This document shows positions 38,990 through 47,579 of a stretch of DNA of 64,000 bases, piece after piece (the stretch's first letter is position 1; the number at the start of each line of letters is the position of its first letter). The position numbers and the translations under genes are program-made. The notes beneath the pieces are model-generated. The model had not been told where the DNA came from, did not search any database, and saw nothing but the letters and a program-made list of their open reading frames with translations. The DNA is from Algoriphagus halophilus (GTDB lineage Bacteria; Bacteroidota; Bacteroidia; Cytophagales; Cyclobacteriaceae), in assembly GCF_900129785.1 (NCBI RefSeq), contig NZ_FSRC01000001.1, positions 1,364,001-1,428,000 on the forward strand. Reading direction: 5' to 3'.

Positions 38990-39403
38990 CTAATTCAACC
39001 GTTTCAATAAGCCCTCTAAAATTTCATCCTCCTCATCTAAAAGATAGTCTTTGATAAAGATATCTGGAATTACTCCCCGCTCTGTGGTACTTCCATTCAC
39101 CCGGACAATATAACCTTTTGAGGCTTGGACTTCTATGCCTGAATTGGGTAATTTATACCTAATAACTGAGGCATATAAAGAGGGGTATTCGCCGGTCTCC
39201 TCGCCGACAATTTCACCAAAATTATAGTCTTGAATTTGAGATGCTGTAACCGCTGATTGAGAATGAGCTTCAATTAAAGATTTATATAGGTAGTCTAAAT
39301 CTTCCAATACCTCTTCTTTAGAGAGAAGTTTTGATTTTGATTGGGCAAGGATGGATAGGGTGGATAGACATAAAAAAATGAGTACTTCCAGTATTTTTTT
39401 CAT
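38990..39403 (-). pseudogene. S41-family peptidase with large internal deletion
   Basis: The 137-codon frame begins with a signal peptide (MKKILEVLIFLCLSTLSILAQ) and the N-terminal S41 segment LLSKEEVLEDLDYLYKSLIEAH. It then jumps to the usual C-terminal part: SQSAVTASQIQDYNFGEIVG, EETGEYPSLYASVIRYKLPN, and GYIVRVNGSTTERGVIPDIF. Full members have some 300 more residues between these parts, including most of the catalytic domain. The join stays in frame, so this is an internal deletion rather than two partial reads. It can hardly be an active peptidase. A real short protein derived from the remnant remains possible. Confidence 0.78.
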
Positions 39404-39506
39404 ATAAGAAAGGTCCAATTGAAGGTTAGTACCATGAAGACCAATTGGATAATCTCCAATGATACCTCAAGCTTGGTAATTGCAAAATAAATTGGATGTC
39501 TTATAC

Positions 39507-39797
39507 CTATTCATACAATTTTAACCGGTTTTTGAGAATGGTTAACTCCTCTTTTAGTTCTTTTTCTTTTTGTAAAAGATTAAAAACTACGTCTATGCCC
39601 TCCAAATTAAGATTTAACTCGTTTCGCAGCCGAATCATTTTTTCGAGATCTGAGATTTGATCTTGGTGTATAAATTTGTCATTTTGAATGAATTCAATAT
39701 GGATCAATCCAAATTCATTTAGCTCTTCTACAAAGGAATTATCAATACCATAGTTTAAGCAAATGGTTTTGATAGCTATTAAGTGAGTCTCAACCAT
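39507..39797 (-). CDS. cbpM: CbpM-like chaperone modulator (MerR-fold)
   Basis: The 96-residue protein fits the CbpM/MerR-HTH_2 family: a short helix-turn-helix-like start with ICLNYGIDNSFVEELNEFGLI, a strand IEFIQNDKFIHQDQISDLEKMIRL, NLEGIDVVFNLLQKEKELKEE, and a C-terminal coiled coil. In E. coli CbpM binds the J-domain of CbpA and blocks its interaction with DnaK. Its start overlaps the end of the J-domain gene by 8 bases, the same pairing as cbpA-cbpM, which supports the call. Confidence 0.87.
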   Translation of the reverse strand: MVETHLIAIKTICLNYGIDNSFVEELNEFGLIHIEFIQNDKFIHQDQISDLEKMIRLRNELNLNLEGIDVVFNLLQKEKELKEELTILKNRLKLYE

Positions 39798-40701
39798 GAG
39801 TTCTAAGTTTTTGTAATTCTTTGAATAATTCTTTTTCGCGTTCGGTTAATCCTGTTGGAGTTTTGATATGGTAAGTGATAATCAAATCTCCAAATTGTCC
39901 TTCTTTTTTGTATACAGGAAAACCTTTTCCTTTTAATTTGGCTTTGGTGCCATTTTTGGTTTCTGGACTTATTTTGAGTTTTACTTTACTGTCAAATGTG
40001 TCAATGATGATCTCACCTCCTAAAATGGCGGTGTATAGGTCCAGATCAACATCTTTATACAAATTGTCTCCCTCTCTCTTAAATGAAGTGGAGTTGTTGA
40101 TGATAAATTTGATGTATAAATCCCCGTTAGGCCCTCCATTGATACCTGGCCCTCCATTTCCCTTAATTTTGATTTGTTGTCCATTTTCTACTCCTGCAGG
40201 AATGGTCAATCTTATTTTTTTATCATTTACAGTTAGTATTTGCTTTTGGGTTGTATAAACATCTTTGAGGTCTAAATGCAATTCTGCATTGTAATCTTGA
40301 CCTTTGAATTTTGGAGTTCTATGCCCATGACTGGAATAAGTTCTTCCTCCACCTCCAAACATGGATTCAAAGAAATCTGAATAATCCTGACCCGAGAAGC
40401 TTCCTTGACCGGATTCATGCTGGGTATACTGTGATTGTTGCCGTCTTTGCTGTTGAGCTTTTTCAAATTCCTCTCCGTGCTTCCAATCTTTCCCATACTT
40501 ATCGTATTTCTTTCTGTTTTCCGGATTGCTTAATACCTCATTGGCCTCATTAATTTCTTTGAATTTTATTTCAGCCTCTTTATTATCTGGATTAAGATCA
40601 GGGTGATATTTCCGAGCGAGTTTTCGGTAGGCAGCTTTAATTTCTTTTTCCGTCGCAGTTTTCGAAATGCCTAATGTTTTATAATAATCTATAAATGCCA
40701 T
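39790..40701 (-). CDS. cbpA: CbpA-type J-domain co-chaperone
   Basis: The 303-residue protein has an N-terminal J-domain (residues 4-70, with the DnaK-stimulating HPD in YHPDLNPDNKEAEI), a Gly/Ser/Gln-rich linker (about 75-130, QQRRQQSQY, FGGGGRTYSSHG), and the two beta-sandwich C-terminal substrate-binding domains (IRLTIPAGVENGQQIKIKGNGG, KLKISPETKNGTKAKLKGKGFP). It lacks the DnaJ zinc finger, so it is class II/CbpA. It presents substrates to DnaK, and CbpA also binds curved DNA in E. coli. It overlaps the modulator gene downstream by 8 bases. Confidence 0.9.
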   Translation of the reverse strand: MAFIDYYKTLGISKTATEKEIKAAYRKLARKYHPDLNPDNKEAEIKFKEINEANEVLSNPENRKKYDKYGKDWKHGEEFEKAQQQRRQQSQYTQHESGQGSFSGQDYSDFFESMFGGGGRTYSSHGHRTPKFKGQDYNAELHLDLKDVYTTQKQILTVNDKKIRLTIPAGVENGQQIKIKGNGGPGINGGPNGDLYIKFIINNSTSFKREGDNLYKDVDLDLYTAILGGEIIIDTFDSKVKLKISPETKNGTKAKLKGKGFPVYKKEGQFGDLIITYHIKTPTGLTEREKELFKELQKLRTHG

Positions 40702-40777
40702 AGGATAAATTACTAGTTAGAAGCACTTTTAATTTCGTGATTTTGATCGGCTTGTTGCTGAAATCCGGAAGAAATTT

Positions 40778-41755
40778 TCATTCGCTTCCTATTTTGATTA
40801 CAATTTTCCCTTGATGAAGACCTCTTCCAAAATATTGGATCATTCCCGGAATTTTGTCAAAAGAGTAAGGTCCATCAATTTGAAATTTAAACCCATTTTT
40901 GAGCATAAATTGAGTAATACTTTCTAAGTCTTTATTTGGGATCAAACTCAGAATCTTGAGATTTTTTCCTAAACTTTTTGGCTTTAGTTTACTCCATATA
41001 AAAATACTCAAGAGGCTTTTAATATGACCACCAATTGTGACATAGGTTCCATTCTTCTTTAATGCCTTCAAATAGCTTTTGGGTAATTTGGTGGATTTAC
41101 AATCCAAAATCAAATCGTACTGTTCGCCATTTTGGGTAAAATCGGTGGTGGTATAATCAATTACCTCATCAAACCCCAGCGCCCTCATTTTGCTTAGTTT
41201 GGCTTTAGAATCTACCCCGGTAACGTGGCAGTCATTGGTTTTAGCAAGTTGAGCACCTATGGTTCCAACACCACCGCCACCTCCATTGATTAACACCTTT
41301 TGTCCAGTCTTTATTTTTCCTAAATCCTGTAATGCTTGAAAGGCAAGAGTAGCAGCATGGGGGATGGCTACCACTTCTTCAAAACTTAGGGTCTTAGGTT
41401 TTGGAAGTAATTCTTTTTCCGGTACACTGATATATTCAGCGAAAGTTCCGAAGCCAAAATTTGAAATATCTCCATATACCTCATCACCCACCTTAAATTT
41501 GCTAACTCCTGATCCAACTTTTTCTATGATTCCGGAAAGCTCCATTCCCAAAATTTTGTTTTTTGGTTTGGTAAACCCATACATGAGACGGTAGAGATAG
41601 GGCTTTCCTCTCACCATACTCCAATCATAGTCATTGATTGAAGTGGCGATAATTTTAACGAGCACCTCTTTTTCTTTAGGTTGTGGAAGTTCAATTTCTT
41701 GTATTCTCAATACCTCCTCAGGAAGTCCATATTTTGATAAAACAATCGCTTTCAT
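40778..41755 (-). CDS. Medium-chain (MDR) NAD(P)H oxidoreductase, quinone-reductase-like
   Basis: The 325-residue protein has the MDR N-terminal barrel (ILKYGLPE-like start, GMELSGIIEKVGSGVSKFKVGDEVYG) and Rossmann domain with GQKVLINGGGGGVGTIGAQLAKT, the dinucleotide loop of zeta-crystallin/quinone-oxidoreductase members. Zinc-ligand cysteines of the alcohol dehydrogenases are not seen, so it is a zinc-free reductase acting on quinones or enones. The start is a clean ATG. It is transcribed alone upstream of cbpA, 76 bases away. Substrate not assignable. Confidence 0.85.
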   Translation of the reverse strand: MKAIVLSKYGLPEEVLRIQEIELPQPKEKEVLVKIIATSINDYDWSMVRGKPYLYRLMYGFTKPKNKILGMELSGIIEKVGSGVSKFKVGDEVYGDISNFGFGTFAEYISVPEKELLPKPKTLSFEEVVAIPHAATLAFQALQDLGKIKTGQKVLINGGGGGVGTIGAQLAKTNDCHVTGVDSKAKLSKMRALGFDEVIDYTTTDFTQNGEQYDLILDCKSTKLPKSYLKALKKNGTYVTIGGHIKSLLSIFIWSKLKPKSLGKNLKILSLIPNKDLESITQFMLKNGFKFQIDGPYSFDKIPGMIQYFGRGLHQGKIVIKIGSE

Positions 41756-41822
41756 AAAAAATTGGGGTGATGGGCCCTCTACAAGATAGCTATTTATTTA
41801 AAAGTTGAAGAAGTGGGACTAT

Positions 41823-43277
41823 CTAATTTGCAAACGGGTTTTTACCCCATTCATATCTCTTAGCGGGATCGAAATCAGGATTTGGTTTTGGCATCTGTGC
41901 CTTGGTGCTTTGTTGCCAATTTTTTAATACAGATTTCATTTCCTCAAGCTTTTCTGGATAGCTGAATTTTAAATCAGTCATTTCACTTAGATCAAACTCC
42001 AAATTGTAAAGCGAGAATTCCCCTGAAACCAAATTTTCAATGATTTTCCACTTTCCTTTTCGAAGGGCGGACATGGGAACCGTATGGTGGTACACCGGGT
42101 AATGAGTAAAAAGTTCACGTTCTGGGTCTATCTTATTTTCAGTGAGAATAGGAAGCATTGTAATTCCATCAAAAACTTGATTTTCGGGCATGGAACCATT
42201 CCCTAATTCTACAAAAGTTGGATAAAAGTCCACACTGGAAACCAAGGCTTCAGTTTTGATTCCTGCTTTTATTTTTTCAGGCCATCTCACAATTAATGGA
42301 ACTCGAACTCCACCTTCATACACCGTTCCTTTTCCAGCTCTTAAAGGGATGTTTGTAGTGGCTATATATCTTAATGGATGACCTTCTGGATACACCTCCA
42401 AACTGCCTCCTGCCAATAATGGAATGTGATCGAACCGATTATTGACTCCACCGTTATCCGAATAAAAAATGAAGAGGGTTTCTTCTGCTAATCCTAACTT
42501 TTCAAGAGTTTCCATGATCTTTCCAACGCTCAGGTCCACATGCTCGATCATGGCTGCATAAACTGCATTATTGGAATAGTTTGGATCATTTTCTTTATTC
42601 AGGTATTTAGAAATCAATTCTTTATCCGCGTCTAACTGAACATGCACATCGTAATGAGAGATGAAAAGGAAGAAAGGCTCATTTTGATTTTCCTCGAGAA
42701 AATTTATTCCCATATCAGTAAGTACTTCACTTAAACGCTTCTGTTCATTTGATGGATATTCAGGAGTAAACCTGGGATTATAAAAGCCACCTCCAACATA
42801 GGTATGGGCTTGATCATAGCCTCTGTTTTGAGGTAGATGTTCTGGATTGTTTCCTAAATGCCATTTCCCAAAGTACCCTGTCTTGTATCCAGCGGACTGC
42901 ATGGCTTCACCAATCGTTATAATTTGATTGGGTAGGTGCTGAACTTCATGATGGGGAACAGTTACCTTCTCATAGGGTCTCCAATGTCCGGGTATAAAGT
43001 CAAAAATTCCTACTCGCGCAGGATATTGTCCAGATTGAATACTCGCTCGAGTAGGGGAGCAAACGGGAGCTGCATAGGCATTGGAAAACACCATGCCCTG
43101 AGAAGCAAGTTTAGAAATATGGGGAGCTTCATTAAAGCGATTTCCATAAACCGGTAAATCCCGACCACCTAGGTCATCAGCCATGATGAATACGATGTTG
43201 GGTTTCTTTTGGGCAAAGCTGGAATTGAGAAAAAATAAACTCAAAAAAAGGGCAAAAGTCACTTTTGAAAATTTCAT
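41823..43277 (-). CDS. Secreted type I sulfatase
   Basis: The 484-residue protein has a signal peptide (LFLSLFFLNSSFAQ), the metal-binding PNIVFIMADDLGG, and the formylglycine motif C-S-P-T-R-A-S with Cys73, the residue converted to formylglycine (C-x-P-x-R). Other sulfatase elements are GYKTGYFGKWHLG, FFLFISHYDVHVQLDADKE, FIFYSDNGG and YEGGVRVPLIVRWP. It cleaves sulfate esters, in marine Bacteroidota usually from algal polysaccharides. The substrate subfamily cannot be set from motifs alone. It needs a maturation enzyme, not encoded here, and sits apart from any polysaccharide utilisation locus. Confidence 0.92.
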   Translation of the reverse strand: MKFSKVTFALFLSLFFLNSSFAQKKPNIVFIMADDLGGRDLPVYGNRFNEAPHISKLASQGMVFSNAYAAPVCSPTRASIQSGQYPARVGIFDFIPGHWRPYEKVTVPHHEVQHLPNQIITIGEAMQSAGYKTGYFGKWHLGNNPEHLPQNRGYDQAHTYVGGGFYNPRFTPEYPSNEQKRLSEVLTDMGINFLEENQNEPFFLFISHYDVHVQLDADKELISKYLNKENDPNYSNNAVYAAMIEHVDLSVGKIMETLEKLGLAEETLFIFYSDNGGVNNRFDHIPLLAGGSLEVYPEGHPLRYIATTNIPLRAGKGTVYEGGVRVPLIVRWPEKIKAGIKTEALVSSVDFYPTFVELGNGSMPENQVFDGITMLPILTENKIDPERELFTHYPVYHHTVPMSALRKGKWKIIENLVSGEFSLYNLEFDLSEMTDLKFSYPEKLEEMKSVLKNWQQSTKAQMPKPNPDFDPAKRYEWGKNPFAN

Positions 43278-43433
43278 AGGAAGGGGTATTTGGGTATAAA
43301 GGGTAAATCAACTCAACAATAAAAAGAATTCAAGTGTAGCCTTGAGTACCAGATTATTGCAGTTTAATTTAAAGGGGAAAATGGAACTAGCTATCCTGCC
43401 CAAGTAGGATAAAGAAAAAATGTATTCAATTGA

Positions 43434-44867
43434 CTATTTTGGAGAATCAAGGTTTTCGGTGATTTTATTGATCATGCCCTGAAAAATGAATCCATGAAAC
43501 GGAAAAACAGCATACCAATATAATCTTCCTGAAAGGCCCCATGGACGGAAGGTAGCGGTTTGAGTTAACACATGATCTTTAAAACTAAATTCTAGCCAGG
43601 CTTCCCCCGGAAGTTTCATTTCTGCAAAAAGTAACAATTTCCCTTCATCTTTATCCGCATACAAAACCCTCCAAAAGTCCAAAGCATCTCCGGGTGATAA
43701 ATTGGAAGGGTGACTTCGACCTCTTCTGAGTCCAACCCCTCCATACAATTGATCCAAAAAACCTCTGATTTCCCATAACCAATTGCCATAATACCAACCA
43801 TTTTCTCCTCCGATGTTCCAAATCTTATCTTTGGCTTTTTGGATGTTCTCTACTTTTTTGGATCGAACATCTTTGAAGCAACCAAAAGTTGGGACATTTC
43901 TCCGTAGGGCCAATTTCTTATTGATGACACCGCTGCTCCAAGAATCCTTCCAGCTGGATAAAATTTCATGTTCATCAATTTTGTATAAGGTTCTTTTTAA
44001 GGCTGTTTTATAATCTATAGGAGTGATCTGTAGGATTTCATTGATGTTACTTTCTCTACAGATCACTTCTATTTTCATGCTACTCACTAAGGCCGTCGCT
44101 AAATTGTAGGAAGTTGAAGTGACGAAATACAGCCAATAAGAAGAGATTTTGGGCGTCATCACGGGTACAATAAAGATTTTCCTTTCTAGTCCTCTTGCTT
44201 CTGCGAAGCCCAAAAGCATTTCTTTATAGGTAAGTATGTCTGGTCCTCCAATATCAAAACTTTGATCGTAGAGCTCTTCTTTGAAAAGGGCTCCTACTAA
44301 AAACTTGATCACATCGGAAATAGCAATAGGCTGACATTTTGTTTTTAACCATTTTGGAGTAATCATTACCGGAAGTTTTTCTACCAAATCCCGGATAATT
44401 TCAAAAGATGCACTTCCCGATCCAATGATGATTCCAGCTCGAAGCGTCGTAAAGTGATAGGTGCCTTTAGCCAGTTCTTCCTCAACTGCCTTTCTGGATT
44501 TTAAATGTTTTGATAACTCCGAATCATTGATGATTCCGCTGAGATAAATTACATGTTTGGCTTCGGTGCGATTGATTACATCTTTAAAATTTTTGGCGCA
44601 CTTCATTTCCATCTCCTCATAATCAGAGGATGCTGCCATAGAATGCAATAAATAATACGCCCCTTCAATGTCTTGTGGGATAGTATGAAGTGAATCTCGA
44701 TCAAGAAAATCCACTTCTATTACATCAATAAGATGGTTGTTTTCTTCCGGTGGGTTAAAACGATTTTTGTCTCGCACGCAGCAGATCACCTGATGCCCTT
44801 TTTCCAATAAAATAGGGAGGATTCTTTTTCCAATATATCCAGAGGCGCCTGCCAGTAATATTTTCAT
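43434..44867 (-). CDS. NAD(P)-binding SDR/DUF2867 fusion protein
   Basis: The 477-residue protein has an N-terminal extended-SDR Rossmann domain (MKILLAGASGYIGKRILPILLEKG, residues about 1-280, with HVIYLSGIINDS and LRAGIIIGSGSASFE) and a C-terminal DUF2867 domain (about 320-477, with GGVGLRRGRSHPSNLSPGDALDFWRV and FRPWGLSGRLYWYAVFPFHGFIF). This architecture is common in proteobacteria and Bacteroidota. Its function is unknown, although it often sits with photolyase- or stress-related genes. It begins immediately after the stop of the Lacal_2735-like gene, suggesting an operon. Confidence 0.87.
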   Translation of the reverse strand: MKILLAGASGYIGKRILPILLEKGHQVICCVRDKNRFNPPEENNHLIDVIEVDFLDRDSLHTIPQDIEGAYYLLHSMAASSDYEEMEMKCAKNFKDVINRTEAKHVIYLSGIINDSELSKHLKSRKAVEEELAKGTYHFTTLRAGIIIGSGSASFEIIRDLVEKLPVMITPKWLKTKCQPIAISDVIKFLVGALFKEELYDQSFDIGGPDILTYKEMLLGFAEARGLERKIFIVPVMTPKISSYWLYFVTSTSYNLATALVSSMKIEVICRESNINEILQITPIDYKTALKRTLYKIDEHEILSSWKDSWSSGVINKKLALRRNVPTFGCFKDVRSKKVENIQKAKDKIWNIGGENGWYYGNWLWEIRGFLDQLYGGVGLRRGRSHPSNLSPGDALDFWRVLYADKDEGKLLLFAEMKLPGEAWLEFSFKDHVLTQTATFRPWGLSGRLYWYAVFPFHGFIFQGMINKITENLDSPK

Positions 44868-45044
44868 CTATTTCTCTTCCTTTTCCAATGCTTTAATCTC
44901 TTCGTACACCTCTTCTGCCTCCGCTAGTTTTTTATCACTTTCAGTTCTATTTACGGTAGAAAGTTTATAAGATTCGTGTTGAAGTTTTTGATACTTTTCT
45001 TTTAGCAAGTCGATTTTAGACTTCTTTTTGAATATTCCGAACAT
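44868..45044 (-). CDS. Lacal_2735-family small protein
   Basis: A 58-residue protein from the ATG at 45044, beginning MFGIFKKKSKIDLLKEKYQKL, followed by HESYKLSTVNRTESDKKLAEA and an acidic helix. It matches the Lacal_2735 family of short, charged, helical Bacteroidota proteins (FGLFKKK start, YKLSTTNR-type centre). A frame continuing up to 45083 overlaps the upstream SDR gene end and is less likely. The function is unknown. It is sandwiched between the SDR (7 bases away) and the SDR/DUF2867 gene (no gap), and the three-gene arrangement is probably one transcript. Confidence 0.82.
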   Translation of the reverse strand: MFGIFKKKSKIDLLKEKYQKLQHESYKLSTVNRTESDKKLAEAEEVYEEIKALEKEEK

Positions 45045-45051
45045 ATGTTTT

Positions 45052-45747
45052 TTAGTTAATTCCTGCCATTCCTCCATCCACATGGAAAACCTGTCCTGTG
45101 ATCCAGGAGGATTTTTCTGTCAAAAGAAAATTGGCCATTTCTGCAATATCTTGGGTACTACCTATTTTCTTTAACGGATGGCGTTGTGCATTCGCTGATT
45201 TTTTCTCCTCTGAACTCAATAATTTTTGAGCTAATGGTGTATCCGTTATGGAAGGGGCGATCGCATTCACCCGGATGCTTGGTGCCCATTCTGATGCAAG
45301 AGATCGGGTCAATCCTTCAAGTGCTCCTTTGGAGGCTGCCACTTGGGTATGAAAATTAAATCCTTTTTGTACAGCAACGGTAGAAAATAAAACCACAGAA
45401 GAATTTTCTGAAGCCTTAAGACGAGATGAAACTGCCTGTAAAACCTTAATCGCTCCAACCACTTGTAATTCATAGTCTTGAATAAACTCTTCTGGTTTGA
45501 TTCTGGAAAATGGCTTTAGGTTGATACTGCCTGGGCAATAGGCAATCCCATCTAGCTTTTCTGGTAAAAAGTCTAGGTTTAAATCTTCATCCATGACATT
45601 TAATGAACTGAATGAGAGGTTCGGGATATCCTCCTCTACCTCATTTTTAAAATAAGTACCAAACACTTGATGCCCAGACTCTGCTAAAATTTTGGCAAGG
45701 GTATTCCCGATTCCTGAAGAAGCTCCAATGATTAAATAATTTTTCAA
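45052..45747 (-). CDS. Short-chain dehydrogenase-like protein lacking the catalytic tyrosine
   Basis: The 231-residue protein has a classical SDR fold: YLIIGASSGIGNTLA for the dinucleotide loop, GIAYCPGSINLKPF in place of NNAG, VVLFSTVAV, and the end WITGQVFHVDGG. In the YxxxK active site the lysine is K140 (in ASKGALEGL), but the position of the tyrosine, residue 136, is Val (QVAASK). The usual Ser/Thr region is present. It may bind NAD(P) without normal oxidoreductase chemistry, or use another residue. It precedes the Lacal_2735 and SDR/DUF2867 genes by 7 bases. Confidence 0.87.
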   Translation of the reverse strand: MKNYLIIGASSGIGNTLAKILAESGHQVFGTYFKNEVEEDIPNLSFSSLNVMDEDLNLDFLPEKLDGIAYCPGSINLKPFSRIKPEEFIQDYELQVVGAIKVLQAVSSRLKASENSSVVLFSTVAVQKGFNFHTQVAASKGALEGLTRSLASEWAPSIRVNAIAPSITDTPLAQKLLSSEEKKSANAQRHPLKKIGSTQDIAEMANFLLTEKSSWITGQVFHVDGGMAGIN

Positions 45748-45885
45748 TGGTTATTAATTTTAGGTGATTAGAGATTATACATTCATAAAAGTTGTTGAGA
45801 TGAACCCTTTGAACGTATGTTCTAATCACTAAACCACGAGCTTGCTTGATTGTTTGAGGAATAGATTGCTTGAAACTGGAAAGCT

Positions 45886-46479
45886 TCAAAGGATGCTGTT
45901 TTCAATCAGTTCATAAACCCATTGATTAGGAACCATGTCGATGGTAATATTAATTCGTTCTGTTTGACTAGGATTTAAAATATAGTGTGGATCTGTGAGG
46001 CGCAAGTACCAACATTCTCCTGGCTTCATCAGGACAGGTTCTTTGTTTAAGAAGAACTGAGTGTTTTCATTTAGTACTGGGATAGTCAATCGAATGACAG
46101 ATTTTTCTATATGCAATCCTAAGGTTGGGTCAGTGTGTTCCTTGACATTGGCACCAGGGGCAAGCCTCAAAATTCTTACCAGGTTTACAGTTGTGTGTTC
46201 TTGAAATTGATTGACTATACTTTTCAGATACGGTGATTTTTTTAATGCATTGGTATCCATCCAGTCACACCAAGTCCCATCCGCATAATCTTCTGCTGGA
46301 GGAGGAAAAGGCAAACTTGGGTCTACCAAATGTGCGGGAGCGCGTAGAGAAATTACATCATAATATTCGAAGTGATTGAGTTGCAAGGCCTTCACTTCAG
46401 CGAAGATTTTTTCTACATCAAATGAAAAAGGAAGCTTGATTCGATCTAATTCTAAAACAGATGGGCTAGCTTGGTCCAT
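45886..46479 (-). CDS. Aspartyl/asparaginyl beta-hydroxylase-domain protein
   Basis: The 197-residue protein fits the 2-oxoglutarate/Fe(II) double-stranded beta-helix of the Asp/Asn beta-hydroxylase family. The central VRILRLAPGANVKEHTDPT holds the first metal-ligand His, and WYLRLTDPHYILNPSQTERINITIDM holds the second His and the 2-oxoglutarate Arg region. Substrates could be peptide side chains or small molecules; in bacteria they are mostly unknown. There is no signal peptide, so it is cytosolic. It lies 138 bases upstream of the SDR gene on the same strand. Confidence 0.82.
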   Translation of the reverse strand: MDQASPSVLELDRIKLPFSFDVEKIFAEVKALQLNHFEYYDVISLRAPAHLVDPSLPFPPPAEDYADGTWCDWMDTNALKKSPYLKSIVNQFQEHTTVNLVRILRLAPGANVKEHTDPTLGLHIEKSVIRLTIPVLNENTQFFLNKEPVLMKPGECWYLRLTDPHYILNPSQTERINITIDMVPNQWVYELIENSIL

Positions 46480-46737
46480 GGAATAACATGATTGGAAGTG
46501 ATTTTAAAAAACCTCAAGATAAAACAATTTTAGAAATGATGGTTGACTTAAACCACCCAAGGAATCGATAGGAGATAATTCACTGAAGTTTACATCTTCC
46601 TTTATTTCCAGTCCCCAGTAATTGTAATAGAAGGTTCTTCACCGAATTCTTGTTAGTTTTATTGGGGATTAAATTTCTTTATAGGCTGTGTCATGTCTGA
46701 GTTGCTCAGACTCTTTCGGGATTAAAAATTTGATACT

Positions 46738-47100
46738 ATGAATACTACAGATAAGCACAACGAGCGAATTGCCAATATGACTTTTTCTTCGGTATATCCT
46801 CACTATATCACCAAAGTAGAAAAAAAGGGTAGGACAGTAGAAGAACTTCATCAGGTTATTGAATGGTTGACTGGATTCAATGAAACTAGGCTGAAGCAAT
46901 TGATAGAGGAGAAGGTCACCTTTGAACAGTTTTTTGATCAGGCAACTCTAAATTCCAATGCAAATCTGATTACGGGAGTAATCTGTGGATATAGGGTAGA
47001 GGATATTGAAAACCCATTAACTCAGAAAGTCCGGTATTTGGATAAGCTGGTAGATGAATTGGCAAAAGGGAAAAAAATGGAAAAGATCTTAAGGTCTTGA
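46738..47100 (+). CDS. DUF2200 domain protein
   Basis: The 120-residue soluble protein matches DUF2200 from end to end: [44 protein letters not shown], then [44 protein letters not shown] in part. The family has no known function, yet is strongly conserved over proteobacteria, Firmicutes and Bacteroidota. It is transcribed alone, divergent from the Asp/Asn hydroxylase gene across 258 bases in which I see no other feature. No terminator is obvious downstream. Confidence 0.9.
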   Translation: MNTTDKHNERIANMTFSSVYPHYITKVEKKGRTVEELHQVIEWLTGFNETRLKQLIEEKVTFEQFFDQATLNSNANLITGVICGYRVEDIENPLTQKVRYLDKLVDELAKGKKMEKILRS

Positions 47101-47190
47101 TAGTAAAGTCATTCCTTCATTTTACGATGAAGAAACATTAAAATTATGGTTTTAGGTTAAATTTTTTAATGGAACTTTGATCAGATTGTA

Positions 47191-47571
47191 TTAATACATA
47201 CTATTCGAATTGGCAGACTTTTTTGGGACCTGTTGGATGGCATCCCAATGCTCACAAATTTTTCCCTTTTCATCAAACCTAAAAAAGTCCATGGTAATGT
47301 ATTGATCATTTCCAGGCCAAATCTGGTGAGTATGTAATGCAACCAAATCACCTTCTGCTATCGCCCTGACAAACTCGATGGACTTATCGGGGTAGTCTCG
47401 CTGCATCTTTTCAAAATATGCTATAAACCCAAGTGTGCCATCAGCAACCTGGGGATTATGCTGAATGTATTGATCTCCTACATACTTTTTTACCGCTTCT
47501 TGGGGATTACCCAGGTAAGCGGTTCTATAAAAGGAGATAGCATTTTGTTTATTCAAATTGGGGTCCATCAT
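47191..47571 (-). CDS. NTF2-like/SnoaL-fold protein
   Basis: The 126-residue protein has the SnoaL/NTF2 cone fold signature: NAISFYRTAYLGNPQEAVKKYVGDQYIQHNPQVADG as the helix plus active-site region, VRAIAEGDLVALHTHQIWPGN, and MDFFRFDEKGKICEHWDAIQQVP. Relatives include polyketide cyclases and many detoxification or unknown proteins. It starts 8 bases after the serine hydrolase stop, so the two are probably cotranscribed. It has no signal peptide, unlike its partner. The fold is confident; the reaction is unknown. Confidence 0.85.
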   Translation of the reverse strand: MMDPNLNKQNAISFYRTAYLGNPQEAVKKYVGDQYIQHNPQVADGTLGFIAYFEKMQRDYPDKSIEFVRAIAEGDLVALHTHQIWPGNDQYITMDFFRFDEKGKICEHWDAIQQVPKKSANSNSMY

Positions 47572-47579
47572 TCTTCATA

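Noticed and set aside
41823..43277. Sulfatase as part of a polysaccharide utilisation locus
   Set aside because: No SusC/SusD pair, glycoside hydrolase or regulator is adjacent; the TonB receptor at the left edge is 41 kb away.
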